DNA of 64,000 bases from Oryza sativa Japonica Group (Eukaryota; Streptophyta; Magnoliopsida; Poales; Poaceae). The notes under the pieces were generated by a model that worked only from the letters and a program-made list of their open reading frames with translations, had not been told where the DNA came from and did no database searches. Positions within the stretch are counted from its first letter, which is position 1. Every line of letters begins with the position of its first letter. The DNA is taken from NCBI RefSeq assembly GCF_034140825.1, contig NC_089037.1, positions 36,795,001 to 36,859,000 of the forward strand, given 5' to 3'. The position numbers and the translations under genes were made by a program. Below are positions 1 through 14,097 of this stretch, one piece after another.

Positions 1-1241
1 CAATATGATTTCTCTTAAAAGATAACGAAAATGTATTACATCCAGTTCTCTGCTTTAAGACACACAGTCGATTATAGTTTTTATTGAAATAATTAACAAG
101 AGTGGTGGGATAAAATCCGAGCTATTCTTAAGACATAAAAACAGCTAACATGTTACGTCACATATAATGAAATAAGATATTTTTGGCAACTGATTTTAAG
201 AGCGTATTCACTCCTCCTGTTTGATATGATATGATATGATATGCCACACTTCTGTTGATTGAGTAATCACTCAATAGTTAAATAAAACATAAAAAAACAA
301 AATAATGTCAGTAGAGTAATGAATTTGTTGACAAATAGAGCGAAGAATACAATATTAGATCAGTATACACATAAGCAACCCCCCCCCCCCCCAAAAAAAA
401 AAACAAAAAACAAAACTAATAAACATATATATCAAAATATTCAAGGAAAATTTTCCAGGAGCCCAACTTCGTCCTCCAACCCCATGCGGTGGTTGGAGAC
501 TCTCCAGCTCATGTTATAATTTACAAAACTAGACAATTAGACAATGCGATAGTGTTATATAAATTTCGGGGTTTTATTTGATTCATACCAATTTATTTCT
601 GCAAATTCATGTCCTATTGAACCTCTAGTAGCCTACCAGTATGATCGATGGTCCTGGCTTTATGAGTAGGGGTGGATCTATCTAGTAGACGTGCATCTGG
701 ATGGGATGGCCTTGGCAGACGGCGAGATCTGTGTCGCCTCTCTTTGATCTGATTCAGTCTCAGTAATCATCATGTTTATTTTTACTTACACCCCGTGGTC
801 CATTGCCAGCGCATTATCTATCTTCAATTCAATTCTTCCATCATCCGTGCTGCAATTTCTGCACAATGTTATCGATCCTACTAGTAGCTACTAGATCAAT
901 GTAGAACACAACCCAGTCCCACCTCACCTCACCTTCCCAGGCAACTTACTCTGCATCTCCTATGCTTTTACTGTAACCACATAGTGAACCATATTTATTT
1001 CACTTCATCCGTATTATGAGTACGGTTCTAAGAAACACATGATCCAAATTTATTACACAAATGATATATGGTCCAGATTAGTTTCACCTGTTTGCACAAA
1101 ACTGTACATCCCGCAAACTCGCACAGTGAATGTTTTGAATGTGATACTTGAGCACAATACAGACAGACGATTAGCAGCATGGTGGCCATACTAATTAAGG
1201 TCTTGGGTCTCACCAGATAATAGTAGAATACAGCTAGCCTC
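1..1241. other. Intergenic / 3' flank, no gene seen
   Basis: AT-rich sequence with no convincing coding frame. It has a short GATAT tandem repeat near 223-243 and a poly-C/poly-A run near 379-403. The last 200 bases or so are probably the 3' UTR of the minus-strand gene that ends at 1242. Confidence 0.6.
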
Positions 1242-3225
1242 TCAGAATTCTCTCCTGGGGAAGAAGCCCTTATCATGCCCAGCAACAGGTTCAGAGATGA
1301 GGGCGTTGTCGTTGGATGTTTCAGTCTCATCACCCTTGCCGAAGCAGTATTCAGGTGCCTGCCATTCTGCGTCCTCCAGCACAGCACCCTCCTCAAAGCT
1401 CATCACATGGCTAGTCCTCCCTATATAGTAGTAGATTGCAAAATGTTAGTACTACAAAAGTGATACACAATTATACACATAATTATAAGCGTTTGGTTCT
1501 CATGACTCATGACGAATTCAGGACAAACAGACATCTCTGTGGTACCAAATGCAGTGGAACTGGGAGTGTGGAAATACTAACTTATAGTCACCTAAGAGTA
1601 TCTTGCTGTCTTCTTTACCTGTTGGGCAGCTCATCAGCATGACAAACTTAACGGAGACTACAAGTTGTATCACTTTGGCAAACCTAAACAATGAGTACTA
1701 TTAACTATTAACTGAAGTGTACATGCCGGCAATACAGAAGGCATACTCTACTTTCAAGGGAAGATGACACAGGACTGGTGACTAACGAGAAATTCTTTAA
1801 TTCTTGACCAGCAAGAGGCAGCAATACCTGCAGACATGGCTCAAATTGGAACATTTCCCAGGCATATATTTGGGTCTGCATATTTCTATGGCTAGGCTCA
1901 AAGTTGCAGAGCCGAGATCGAACATTGGGGAAATAAAACTTAATGGCCAGATGGCCACAGTTTCATCACAGAGAAGACATCACAACACTTAAAGATAATA
2001 TTCCCAAAAGCTACATTGCACAATCATCTATAAGAATTTAACATGCGATGAAATTGCTGAGAAAGTTTTTTGGAAAGTAAAATTGGGCAGCATTTCAGAA
2101 CATAACGACTAGCGATCAGTGGAAAATGGAAGTAAAGTTCAAGGGGCATGGGCCCTTTCATCAACCATTAGTTTGTGAGTCTGAAACCACAAGCATACTA
2201 AGTAGCTAGCCTATAGGCACTAAACAAGTGATAGATAGTAGAAGTTAAGAACTAGAATGTTTTTGTTCGAAATGCTTCCAATGAAGGATTGCACTACTGG
2301 GTGAAGCAGATCCCCTATGATTTCATCATACAGCTGTAGTCTCCTTGATGGATACAGTTCATAGTGTTATTGCCTCTTCCCAGCAAAAAGAAAAAAAAAA
2401 ACAGTTCATAATGTTAATTGATTACATACTGTATATGCTTCAAGTGAGCTGTTTATAGCGCTATTCATCGGTCCTGGTTGAATTGTATCCATCAAAAGTG
2501 TAGCATCATTTTCAATTTTTCATTCAAAAAAAATGCATCCTCAACATACTGAAACAATGTACTAACTACTAGCAACAGATCAATATGCAGCAATTCCCTG
2601 GATATATGACCAAAGCATAAGAAGGGACATGGACTCTGAATATTTGCATCCTCTTGTGGGCTCTAACCTTAATTCTGAACTATACAGGTGGTGCACATGG
2701 ATGAGAAGGGATGGAACAGGAAATTGCCGCGGAATAGGGTTCAAAATTACCGGTGTAGAAGACCCATTTGACGGGGCGTTTGGTGAGGGTGTCCTCGTAG
2801 TAGGTGATGAAGTCGGCCTTGGCCCAGACGTGGCAGTCGAAGCCGTCGGCGGGGTGGCGGCCGAGGTAGACGGAGCCAGGGACGAGCCAGTTTGGGGGCA
2901 GGATGCCGACGCCGACGGCGGCGGAGCGGCAGGCGCGGCGGGCCGGGGTGTAGAAGAAGGAGGTGCCGTTGTTCCACTCGTTGTCGTAGAAGGGCTCGTC
3001 GGCGGCGAGCTGGTAGCGGATGACGTGGAGGTTGCGGCCCCCCGGCCAGTCGTACCACAGGTCCGCCAGCGACAGGTTGCCGTGGAACTCCATCAGGAGC
3101 TTCGCGTGGAACTGGGCCGGCCATGGCGTCGGCGTCGGCGTCGGCTCCGATCCGTCGCCGGCGACGACGAGGAACAAGGCCGCCGCGAGGAGGAGAGGGG
3201 CCGCCGTCTTCTCCATCTTGTGCAA
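1242..3225 (-). CDS. At4g14100-like uncharacterised secreted protein, 2 exons
   Basis: Minus-strand gene with exons 3225-2751 and 1420-1242. The intron (2750-1421) has GTAATT at its donor and TATATAG at its acceptor. The join is in phase 1 and reads [19 protein letters not shown], ending at TGA 1242-1244; the product is about 217 aa. The N-terminus is a hydrophobic signal-like stretch ([13 protein letters not shown], about residues 11-23). The body has the family's conserved blocks: [59 protein letters not shown] and [15 protein letters not shown] recognise these as the plant family annotated as uncharacterised protein At4g14100; its biochemical role is unknown to me. A second Met at 3216 is an equally good start. 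A site II box lies upstream at 3342-3349. Confidence 0.88.
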
Positions 3226-4390
3226 GTGGCTGCGCTGCTGCGTGGGAGTGAGATGGCGTAGTACGGTTTCGAGGGCTTGAGTGAAATTGTGTGATTTTCC
3301 AAGGGTGATTATGCAAAAATTCGTCCATTTTTAGTACGGTTTGGGCCCATTAACAAATGGACTTTGCTTTGTCCAATTGCTACAAATTGAGCCTACTTTC
3401 TTTTCGTTTTTGCTGCTTTAACAAGTAGAAATAGGCCCAAGTGGCAGAGTTACCTACCTTTGCTAATTTTGGACTCCAAGCACACAATTAGTACTCATCC
3501 GCATTGTGCTAATTCAGGTTATTGAGAGGGGAAGAAAGTGGTTATACGAGATCGATGGAGGACGCAGCAGCTAACGGTCGCTATACGATGGAAATGAGAT
3601 TGTACCGGACATATTGTGCATATATACAAAAAGTATAGGAGTATGTTCCAGACGATGGCAACTTGACCTCTTTAATTCAAAGCTAGCCTCAAACGTACTT
3701 AACTATTCATGCTTTGACGTCAAGGCAAGGGTCGAGTAGTAAGTAACACAGGCTCAAAAGGCAGGCTATCTTAAGCTACCTATACGTTTTGAGTGTAGTA
3801 TACGAGCCGATCGATCGATCGATCGACCACTGTACCGCACTGCACGCGCCAAATTGAAAATCGGATTAGTGGCTCAAATCAAAAACTAAAGTTAGTCTGA
3901 ACTTTGTCTAGTGTGCAAAATCTTTTGACATTAATTAATCAATTGGTAGGTTTTGTGCGTTGTGTCTTGTGTGATTTCCACACTTGGTTGACGCCGACGT
4001 CGTTGTAAAGTTTGCACGCGGCAACTGGGCGTGGTCTCTGAACGAACCGTCAATTCATTCATGGAATGAATTTGATGGAAACATATCCCGACTTTGTGCA
4101 GTCTGTAATTGTGCTATGTTAGTGCCACAAAGTCGATATAGCACAACTACAAATTGCACAAAATCGACATGGGACGACTGCAGATTGCACAAAGTTAGAG
4201 GAGTTTCTTTCGAATTTGATATATGGTCCGTCCAAAAAAAATCATGGGATTGGCGCCTGCCTGAATCCATGGTGGGTCGTTGGCCAACTCCTCCATTTCT
4301 CACGGCGCCGGTCGCCGCCCCGGCCCTACTTCCCTTCACGCCTCCACTGACCTCGCCGGCCGGCCACCACCACCGCCCGCGCGCCACACC
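3226..4390. other. Divergent intergenic region
   Basis: Separates the minus-strand At4g14100-like gene from the plus-strand plantacyanin gene. It holds a TGGGCCCA palindrome at 3342-3349 and AGGCCCA near 3433-3439, likely promoter boxes for the minus-strand gene. A short GATC tandem run lies near 3807-3826. Long overlapping frames at 3984-4508 on both strands have no recognisable family and are probably chance. Confidence 0.5.
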
Positions 4391-4397
4391 TATAAAA
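4391..4397 (+). promoter_or_regulatory. TATA box of the plantacyanin gene
   Basis: TATAAAA lies 128 bases upstream of the chosen ATG at 4519. Transcription would start near 4420, which argues against the in-frame ATG at 4417 being used. Confidence 0.65.
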
Positions 4398-4518
4398 CCT
4401 CACCTCCTCCACCTCCATGGCTCACCACCACGTACAGCAAACACCAACTCAGCTAGCTATACTCTACTCATCTTCTCTGCCAGCTGCTACTACACCAACC
4501 AGAGCTAATCAAGTAACA

Positions 4519-4896
4519 ATGGCGGGAAGAGGCAGTGCCATGGCGGCGGTTGGTGTGCTGGTGCTCCTCTGCGTGCTCCTCCACGGCGAGATGGCCGAGT
4601 CGGCGGTGTTCACCGTCGGCGACCGCGGCGGGTGGGGGATGGGGGCGGGATCGTGGGCGAACGGGAAGCGGTTCAAGGCCGGCGACGTGCTGGTGTTCAA
4701 GTACGACTCGTCGGCGCACAACGTGGTGGCGGTGAACGCCGCCGGGTACAAGGGCTGCACCGCCGCCCCGCGCGGCGCCAAGGTGTACAAGTCCGGCAAC
4801 GACCGCGTCACCCTCGCCCGCGGCACCAACTACTTCATCTGCAACTTCCCCGGCCACTGCCAGGCCGGCATGAAGATCGCCGTCACCGCCGCCTAG
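4519..4896 (+). CDS. Plantacyanin / basic blue copper protein
   Basis: Single-exon protein of 125 aa. A signal peptide (VGVLVLLCVLLHGEMAESA) is followed by a phytocyanin domain starting at AVFTVGDRGGW. Type 1 copper ligands are visible: His in SSAHNVV, Cys in FICNFPGHC, His in the same motif, and Met in AGMKI. The other two cysteines (KGCTA and GHC) would form the family disulfide. There is no Pro-rich arabinogalactan linker or GPI-type tail, which fits the small secreted plantacyanin class (chemocyanin-like) rather than uclacyanin or stellacyanin. The family carries single electrons or signals in the cell wall, for example in the transmitting tract and pollen tube. I start at MAGRGS because the TATA box is at 4391; the frame stays open upstream to 4417. 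Confidence 0.93.
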   Translation: MAGRGSAMAAVGVLVLLCVLLHGEMAESAVFTVGDRGGWGMGAGSWANGKRFKAGDVLVFKYDSSAHNVVAVNAAGYKGCTAAPRGAKVYKSGNDRVTLARGTNYFICNFPGHCQAGMKIAVTAA

Positions 4897-5218
4897 TTCT
4901 TCTTCTTCCTCGTCGTCGTCGTCTCCGTCGCCGGCATGGCGCCATGCCGTCCATCTCAACCAGCTGCTTATTATATCTATATACAAATGTTTGTCGATCG
5001 TGTGTGTTCTAACCACCATCAGCTGATTTATAATTCTACGAATGAAGAATACGATCCAATGCATCTATGCATGCATACACACATGGATCAATATATAATA
5101 GTTGTACACTTCTTTGAGTGACGGATGTTGTATCCGGTGAAATTTATATACATATAAATATGAATAAAAGCCACATTATGCAGGTTCTTGAATCACAAAT
5201 AGTACGTTTGAGTTTCAG

Positions 5219-5429
5219 GTCTGTTTGGCATAGCTACACCTCCACCTCTCCTGAAACTGGAGCTCAGCCAAACTGTTTTACCTCCATCTAAAATGGTAGT
5301 GGAGCTAGGTGAAGCTCTCTCACAAAGTAAACTTGAGAGGTGAAACTGGGTTTAGTCAGCTCCACAACTCCACTCCAAACTCAACTCATGAAGTTAAATT
5401 TAGAAGTTAGAGATCTACCAAACGGGCTA
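5219..5429. mobile_element. MITE-like inverted-repeat element (family uncertain)
   Basis: The left end reads GGTCTGTTTGGCATAGCT and the right end reverse-complements to AGCCCGTTTGGTAGATCT. The interior carries further inverted words (CTCCACCTCTCC, CCACAACTCCACTCC). The layout is typical of short non-autonomous DNA transposons in rice. I could not settle a target-site duplication, so the limits are approximate. Confidence 0.4.
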
Positions 5430-5446
5430 TTCAGGCATAGAAATTC

Positions 5447-5629
5447 GGAATAAGTTCATCTGAGGTCCCTTAACTTTACACCGAATCCGATTTTCGTCCT
5501 TGAGTTCACCACCGAGGGATCTCGTTTGCACCAATTTTGACAGTTAAGGACTGGCTGATCTGGTTTTGGGGTTAAAGGACGAAAATCGGATTCGGTATAA
5601 AGTTAAGAGACATCAGATGAACTTATTCC
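5447..5629. mobile_element. Mutator-type MITE with 9-bp target duplication
   Basis: A 183-bp element with terminal inverted repeats of about 50 bp. The left arm starts GGAATAAGTTCATCTGAGG and the right arm ends in its complement, CATCAGATGAACTTATTCC. Both flanks carry the identical 9-mer TAGAAATTC (5438-5446 and 5630-5638). A 9-bp target-site duplication with long TIRs is the Mutator (MULE) hallmark. It has no coding capacity and lies just upstream of the BTF3 promoter. Confidence 0.85.
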
Positions 5630-5706
5630 TAGAAATTCCCACTCAAAACTTCCACACGAATACGACCGGGCCAGTTATTGTAGTACAGTAGTAGACGAGA
5701 TGGTTG

Positions 5707-5784
5707 TGGGCCGGGCCCAAACCTTTGGGCCGGCCTGACCGTTCCATATATGGAAAGGCCCAGGAATTCGTCCACAAAACCCTA
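5707..5784 (+). promoter_or_regulatory. BTF3 promoter: site II and telo-box cluster
   Basis: TGGGCC at 5707-5712, GGCCCA at 5714-5719, TGGGCC at 5726-5731 and GGCCCA near 5757-5762 are followed by the telo-box AAACCCTA at 5777-5784. This combination is known from plant genes for ribosomal proteins and translation factors, which matches the gene downstream. A non-coding first exon seems to end at 5888 (CGCCAAG before GTGAG). Confidence 0.6.
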
Positions 5785-6120
5785 TAATCCTCGCACCCCC
5801 CAACACCTCTCTTCTCCTGCGCCGCCGCCGCCTCCTCCTCCTCCCGCATCTCCCTCCTCGCCTCTCGCTGCCGGCCGCGCTTCGCCAAGGTGAGACTCCC
5901 CGCCTCTCCTCCGACTCATTCCACAACGCGTATTCGGCGGCCAGCGAATTGGCTTCTTTTTTTTTATTTCCTTTCCCGACGCCCGATGATGGTTTATCCT
6001 AGTGTGGCTGTGCGCTTCGATTCGGATCCATCTGATCTCTTCCGGCCGCATTCTGGTTGCCCAGATCCATGCCACTTTCCTCGTTCATGTTAACGAGGAG
6101 ATTTTCGGTTCGTTTTGCAG

Positions 6121-7666
6121 ATGAACAAGGAGAGGCTTATGAAGATGGCCGGCGCCGTCCGCACCGGCGGGAAAGGCACCGTGCGCAGGTGGGTAAATCG
6201 CCTTTGTCGCGAAATGAAATGAATGTCTTGTTCTTTGCTTCTCGCCGTGTCGCGAAATGAAACAAATGTGCTTCATTTTGTTTGTTAGGAAGAAGAAGGC
6301 CGTCCACAAGACGGGGACCACTGACGACAAGAGGCTGCAGAGCACGCTCAAGAGAGTAGGTGTCAACACCATCCCCGCGATCGAGGAGGTCAACATCTTC
6401 AAGGATGATCTCGTCATCCAGTTCGTCAATCCCAAAGGTATAAGCATCCCTCCTGTTTTGCCTACCGTACCATGGAAATGCCAACTGCTTCTTGGTGTTA
6501 GATTACTTATCCATGTTCGATCCGACCTGTGCAGTGCAAGCTTCCATCGCCGCAAACACATGGGTGGTCAGTGGCTCCCCACAGACCAAGAGTATGTGAC
6601 TTCTCCTTGTTACATTTGATCAGTTCGTTGTGCGAGTTCAATTCTTTTAAGATTAGCGGCTGTTCTGTTTCTCTTATACACTGCTGAGTTGCAGCAACCA
6701 TCCCATGTAGAGCTCTGTATGACATCTGAATAATCCCATGTTCGTCTTTAGTTTTATCTCTGCACACTCTCTAGGAGATTTTATGCATTCAGCTGCAACA
6801 TTGTAGGGTTTACTATATATGTTGATTGTGGGGTGGAGTGAATATTACGATGAACAAAACTAGCTTTTAGCAAGACTCAAATTGCCTTTTGATTACTTTA
6901 TTTCAGTGATTGTCTGTTATTAGGGTGTTATTTTTATCTTCCTGACTTGTGATCACTGTTTGACTTGTCAGAGCTTCAAGATGTTCTTCCTGGGATCATT
7001 AACCAATTGGGTATGTCCTCTTCTTGGTTTGCTGTTATAAAAACTACTTTTGACTTATGCTTCTGCACTTAATATTCAATTGATAGTTGTCTTAATTGGT
7101 CTGAATTGGCTTGTTTTTTCTGTTATAAGAACTATGTTATCAGTCTCATTTCATAGCTGCATGACTCCAATTTCTCTTTCCTGTCATGTATATATTCCAG
7201 AACCATGTTCACAAAATGTATATTCCAAACATGAGCTCTTTCGTATGGAGTATCTCCTAGCCTACCCATCATGTAAATCAGCGATGAAGCTATGCAAACA
7301 TTAGTGTTTATCTATTTTTGATCTCCATAAAATGTAACTCTTATTTTTTTTCTGGTTTTCTTGCTTTGTTTCCATTGCCAATTATCTGTTGGTTGCCATC
7401 AGCCTTTATTCCTGCTCATCACTGGACTTGTCTGATTATTGTCAAACTCATTCAGTTTATCTGCAGTTTGTCCAGTTACTGACAGTCAAATCTTTCTTGT
7501 AGGTCCTGACAACATGGAGCACCTAAAGAGGATTGCTGAAGAGATGCAGAAGCAGGTAGCTGCTGCAGGTGCCACTGCCCAGGCAAAGGAAGAGAACGAT
7601 GATGATGTTCCAGAGCTTGTTCCGGGAGAGAATTTCGAAGAGGTAGCTCAGGAGACAAAAGCCTGA
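6121..7666 (+). CDS. BTF3 / nascent polypeptide-associated complex beta subunit
   Basis: Five coding exons (6121-6188, 6289-6437, 6535-6591, 6972-7010, 7503-7666) with GT/AG borders give 158 aa. The protein starts [19 protein letters not shown], a basic ribosome-contacting end. The NAC domain follows ([39 protein letters not shown]), and the tail is acidic ([13 protein letters not shown]). NAC-beta pairs with NAC-alpha at the ribosome exit and shields nascent chains; plant BTF3 is also reported in the nucleus. The ATG sits directly at a splice acceptor (TTTTGCAG), so the 5' UTR lies on an upstream exon and the intron 5889-6120 is in the leader, as is common in this family. The length is normal for the plant family. 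Confidence 0.95.
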
Positions 7667-8752
7667 TCATAGATACCACAAGTAGTGAAATGTTACTTGA
7701 CCGCTGTTCTGAGGTCATGGTTTTCTATGACGGCCCTGTTTTGCTTCTCCTCGTAGGCCAATCTTTGTATTTGCAATTGGAAACTTTTAGTTTCTCCGAG
7801 TTTTTACCTAAGTTATGAATGCTGAGATGCCATGGAGTCCTTTTTACCTGGTTTTGATGTTCACATTTCTGGTTGGTTCAGAATATACTAGCATCAGGGT
7901 TTGCAGATGTCCTTCACGTCTCAACTATCTACTAGTATCATTTATGTTTGGAGATATCCTGCAATGGTACAGTGTTGATTTTTCCCCAAATGAAAAATAA
8001 TGATGTGTTTTACCTGCTCAGATTTCAGTTCTGAACTTATGTTATACTAGCATATGAACCATATGAACATGCTACGTGCTCTCTCTTGAATACTAAACCC
8101 CCCAGCAATGCTCTCTTGAATACTCTAAACCTCTCAATGAGAGGCAGACGCCCAGTTCGTGTTTGTACTATAGTGAACTATGATTAGCAAAGGGTGTTAA
8201 TTGTTTCTGTCTGTAAAGAGAGAGCTACTATTGATTGAAATTTGAAGTACAGTTTAAAACAGCGGAAATATTGGTATAAGAAGAAGTCCCACTGAAAATA
8301 GTGCAAACTGGGAAGCATATGGTTGAAAGCGATGTTCAACACGCCAGCATATGACTGGTTTGAATAATCTTGTTCTCGAGACAAGTTTGTATTCAAATGA
8401 TATATCTACTCCAAAGCTCATGATGATGCCATTTAAAATAGACTTTTGCGTCTATTGCACCTATTAATAGTTCACTAATATAAGAATGTACAGCCAAGGT
8501 GATGGAAATCAAAACTGAAGCTCTTGCGCGTGCGCATATCAGCTAGATGATCACCACATAAAAGGCTTAAAAACTCAATCTTTGTACACTGTTCTGCGCC
8601 AATTTCAGAGTTTGAGTTTGGGCACAGAAAATAATCACCGCAAGATGGAAGACGAACAAAAAATACTCTGCCTAGCAAAAAGCTCTCTCTGCTCAACCAT
8701 GGATGAACAGCAATTGGCGCAATGTATGTGCCTCTTGTTGCTGCTTGCCATG
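7667..8752. other. Intergenic, 3' ends converge, no gene seen
   Basis: It holds the BTF3 3' UTR and AT-rich sequence between two convergent genes. The short frames at 7815-8000 and 8184-8396 show no family resemblance or coding signature. Confidence 0.5.
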
Positions 8753-9400
8753 TCACCAGATGCTACGCTCGCCGGCGGCGGCTCGGTGAGGCGCCGGGCG
8801 GACGTGGCCGACGGGTACGCGGACCACCCTGCCGGCGAACATGGCGTGGAGGTCGGCGGCGTACTTGACGGTGTAATGGTAAGCGTCGGAGGAAGACACC
8901 ACCCTCGCCGGCAGCCAGATCACGAGGCAGCACCTGGCGGTGATCTTCACGTACCTCGTGCGCACGTACACGGCGGTGCCGCACGTCAGCCGCCGCGCCG
9001 GGTGGACGCTACGGGTCACGGCGGCGACCGGCGGCTCCGAGAACTCGGACGCCGGACGCGCCGGCTTCCTGGCGACCACCGTCTTGGGGTTGGACGACGG
9101 CGGCCACGGCCTGGCGGCGGAGGGCGCGTCCGGCTTCTTGGAGATTGAGGGCGGCGGCGGCGGCGGCCGCGGCTTGGCGACGGCGAGGTTTGACGATGAC
9201 GTCGCGCGAGCGATCTTCTTGGCCTGCGCGGCGGCGGCGGCGGCGGGAGAGATGACCCTGGGGGCGGCGAGCGCCGGGAGGTTGGGCGCCGACGTCGTGC
9301 GGGACATGATCTTGTTGGCCGGCGAGTGCGAGGAGATGGAAGATGGCTTGTTGGCGGCGGCGGTGGACTTGACGCGGGAGTTGGGGAACTGCGGCGGCAT
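8753..9400 (-). CDS. Uncharacterised single-exon protein, possible Tudor/agenet-like C-terminus
   Basis: 215 codons from ATG 9400 to a stop at 8753, strongly GC-rich as in grass intronless genes. Residues 1-130 are low-complexity Pro/Ala/Ser with basic patches (MSRTTSAPNLPALAAPRVIS, KPRPPPPPPSISKKP). Residues about 138-205 are more ordered: CGTAVYVRTRYVKI, then CLVIWLPARVV, YHYTVKYAADL, and GRVVRVPVGHVRP. The pattern G-x-x-V-x-V, W-x-PA-x-VV, Y-x-V-x-Y, V-x-VP...(I/V)RP resembles plant agenet/Tudor-like domains, which bind methylated histones or RNA; that is my inference, not a firm family match. Overlapping frames on both strands are by-products of high GC. I do not recognise a named gene. 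Confidence 0.6.
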   Translation of the reverse strand: MPPQFPNSRVKSTAAANKPSSISSHSPANKIMSRTTSAPNLPALAAPRVISPAAAAAAQAKKIARATSSSNLAVAKPRPPPPPPSISKKPDAPSAARPWPPSSNPKTVVARKPARPASEFSEPPVAAVTRSVHPARRLTCGTAVYVRTRYVKITARCCLVIWLPARVVSSSDAYHYTVKYAADLHAMFAGRVVRVPVGHVRPAPHRAAAGERSIW

Positions 9401-10397
9401 TGCTTCTCCTCTCGACGGCTACGCCGCCGCCGCAGCCGCCGTCGATTCCGCTTCTTGATTTCTAGGGCTTCCAAGGATCGATGAGATGATGTGAACGCTA
9501 CCCTCCGTTGATTCGTTGCGTTGATCCTAACTTGGGAAGAGATGTGTGTCGTAAAAACAACTTAACAAGTGACAGCGAAATTAACCCGGACGAATTGACA
9601 TCACAGCCTAACTTTGCGAGATAGTCGCCGTGTTCATCTCACCCGGACGAATTCGCATTGTTCATTGTTAGATACGATTTAAATAATAAGTTTCAGATTT
9701 CAGACGATTTATTTTATCGTCTCGACTGAAATCCTATTAGTTATTTTTCGTCTTATAGCATTGATGATTATTTGATTGAACTTCTACAACTTGAGATTGT
9801 TGCTCTGCTTATACCATTGACTGAAATTCTTCTACAGATATAGATTGTTTTTCCGCCATTGATGAACTCAAATCGGCAAAGATGTTTTTCGGCCATTGAT
9901 GAATGAATTCAAAGTGGCAAAGATCATGCAAGATGCGGCACATATCGGCTGCAGTCTTCCATAGACTGAAAGCAATGGCTAGCACATTTTATGACGACTG
10001 ATCACTTGATCAGATAAGTCAGCCATGTATCCGGTGTGAAACTTGAAACTTCAAGTACACATCGATAAAGTAAAACAGAAAATCATGCGAGAGAAACATC
10101 AACCATTAAGATGCTTATGATGAATCTTTCTTATTTAGTCACCAAGCTATGGGCAAAAAAACGTGTTAAGATGACTAAACGCGTTGTTATACAGCAACAA
10201 CCAGACATGGAAAAAGAAAAGCAATAACTAGTTCGGAATGGTGGCCGAGCCAACGATCCCTGCATCTCATGAATTCAGAGAAGATGCTCTGCGAGTCCCT
10301 CGCTCTTTTGCTCTCATATTGCCGGTCGGATAGATCTGATTCCCTATGAACATTCATTTGTTACTAAATTCGCTACGCAGAAAAAACTGGAAACAGA
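9401..10397. other. Intergenic, no gene seen
   Basis: AT-rich spacer holding the promoter of the minus-strand gene at 9400 and the 3' UTR of EF-Tu. I see no coding exon or clear element in it. Confidence 0.5.
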
Positions 10398-13784
<3,387 letters not shown>

Positions 13785-14097
13785 CGCGTTCGCGTTCGCG
13801 GCGGCGGCGGCGGCGGCGCTAGGTGAGAGGAGGAGAGAGACGGGTTTAGGGCTTTAGGAGTCGAATGGGGAGGAGAGGCGGCCACCTCGTAGCTGTAACT
13901 TGTAACCAACCCGTGGAGGCGCAAATGGGCCGTACGGCCCACTAGGGCCCATAGGCCCACTAGGGCCCATAGGCCCACTCCCAGTTTCTCCTCTGCCACA
14001 AGAAAGAAACACTGCGGAAATTACAGGTTTGCCCTCGTATCACCACAGCCACCAACTCTCCCTCTCCCTCGCCGCCGGCGCGCGAGCTTCACCAGCC
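13785..14097. promoter_or_regulatory. Bidirectional promoter between EF-Tu and glutaredoxin, with site II array
   Basis: Only 313 bases separate the two start codons. At 13926-13980 lies a dense array of TGGGCC/GGCCCA boxes, including an exact 18-bp tandem repeat (ACTAGGGCCCATAGGCCC at 13941-13958 and 13959-13976). The boxes are near-palindromic and can serve both directions. No TATA box is evident, as is usual for site II promoters of organelle-targeted housekeeping genes. Confidence 0.7.

Noticed and set aside
1804-1992. Small plus-strand frame within the first gene's intron
   Set aside because: It lies in the intron of the At4g14100-like gene on the opposite strand and has no recognisable features.
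2629-3328. Long frames of about 190-210 codons on both strands across the At4g14100-like first exon
   Set aside because: They are GC-rich shadow frames. The minus-strand frame with the signal peptide and conserved family motifs explains the region.
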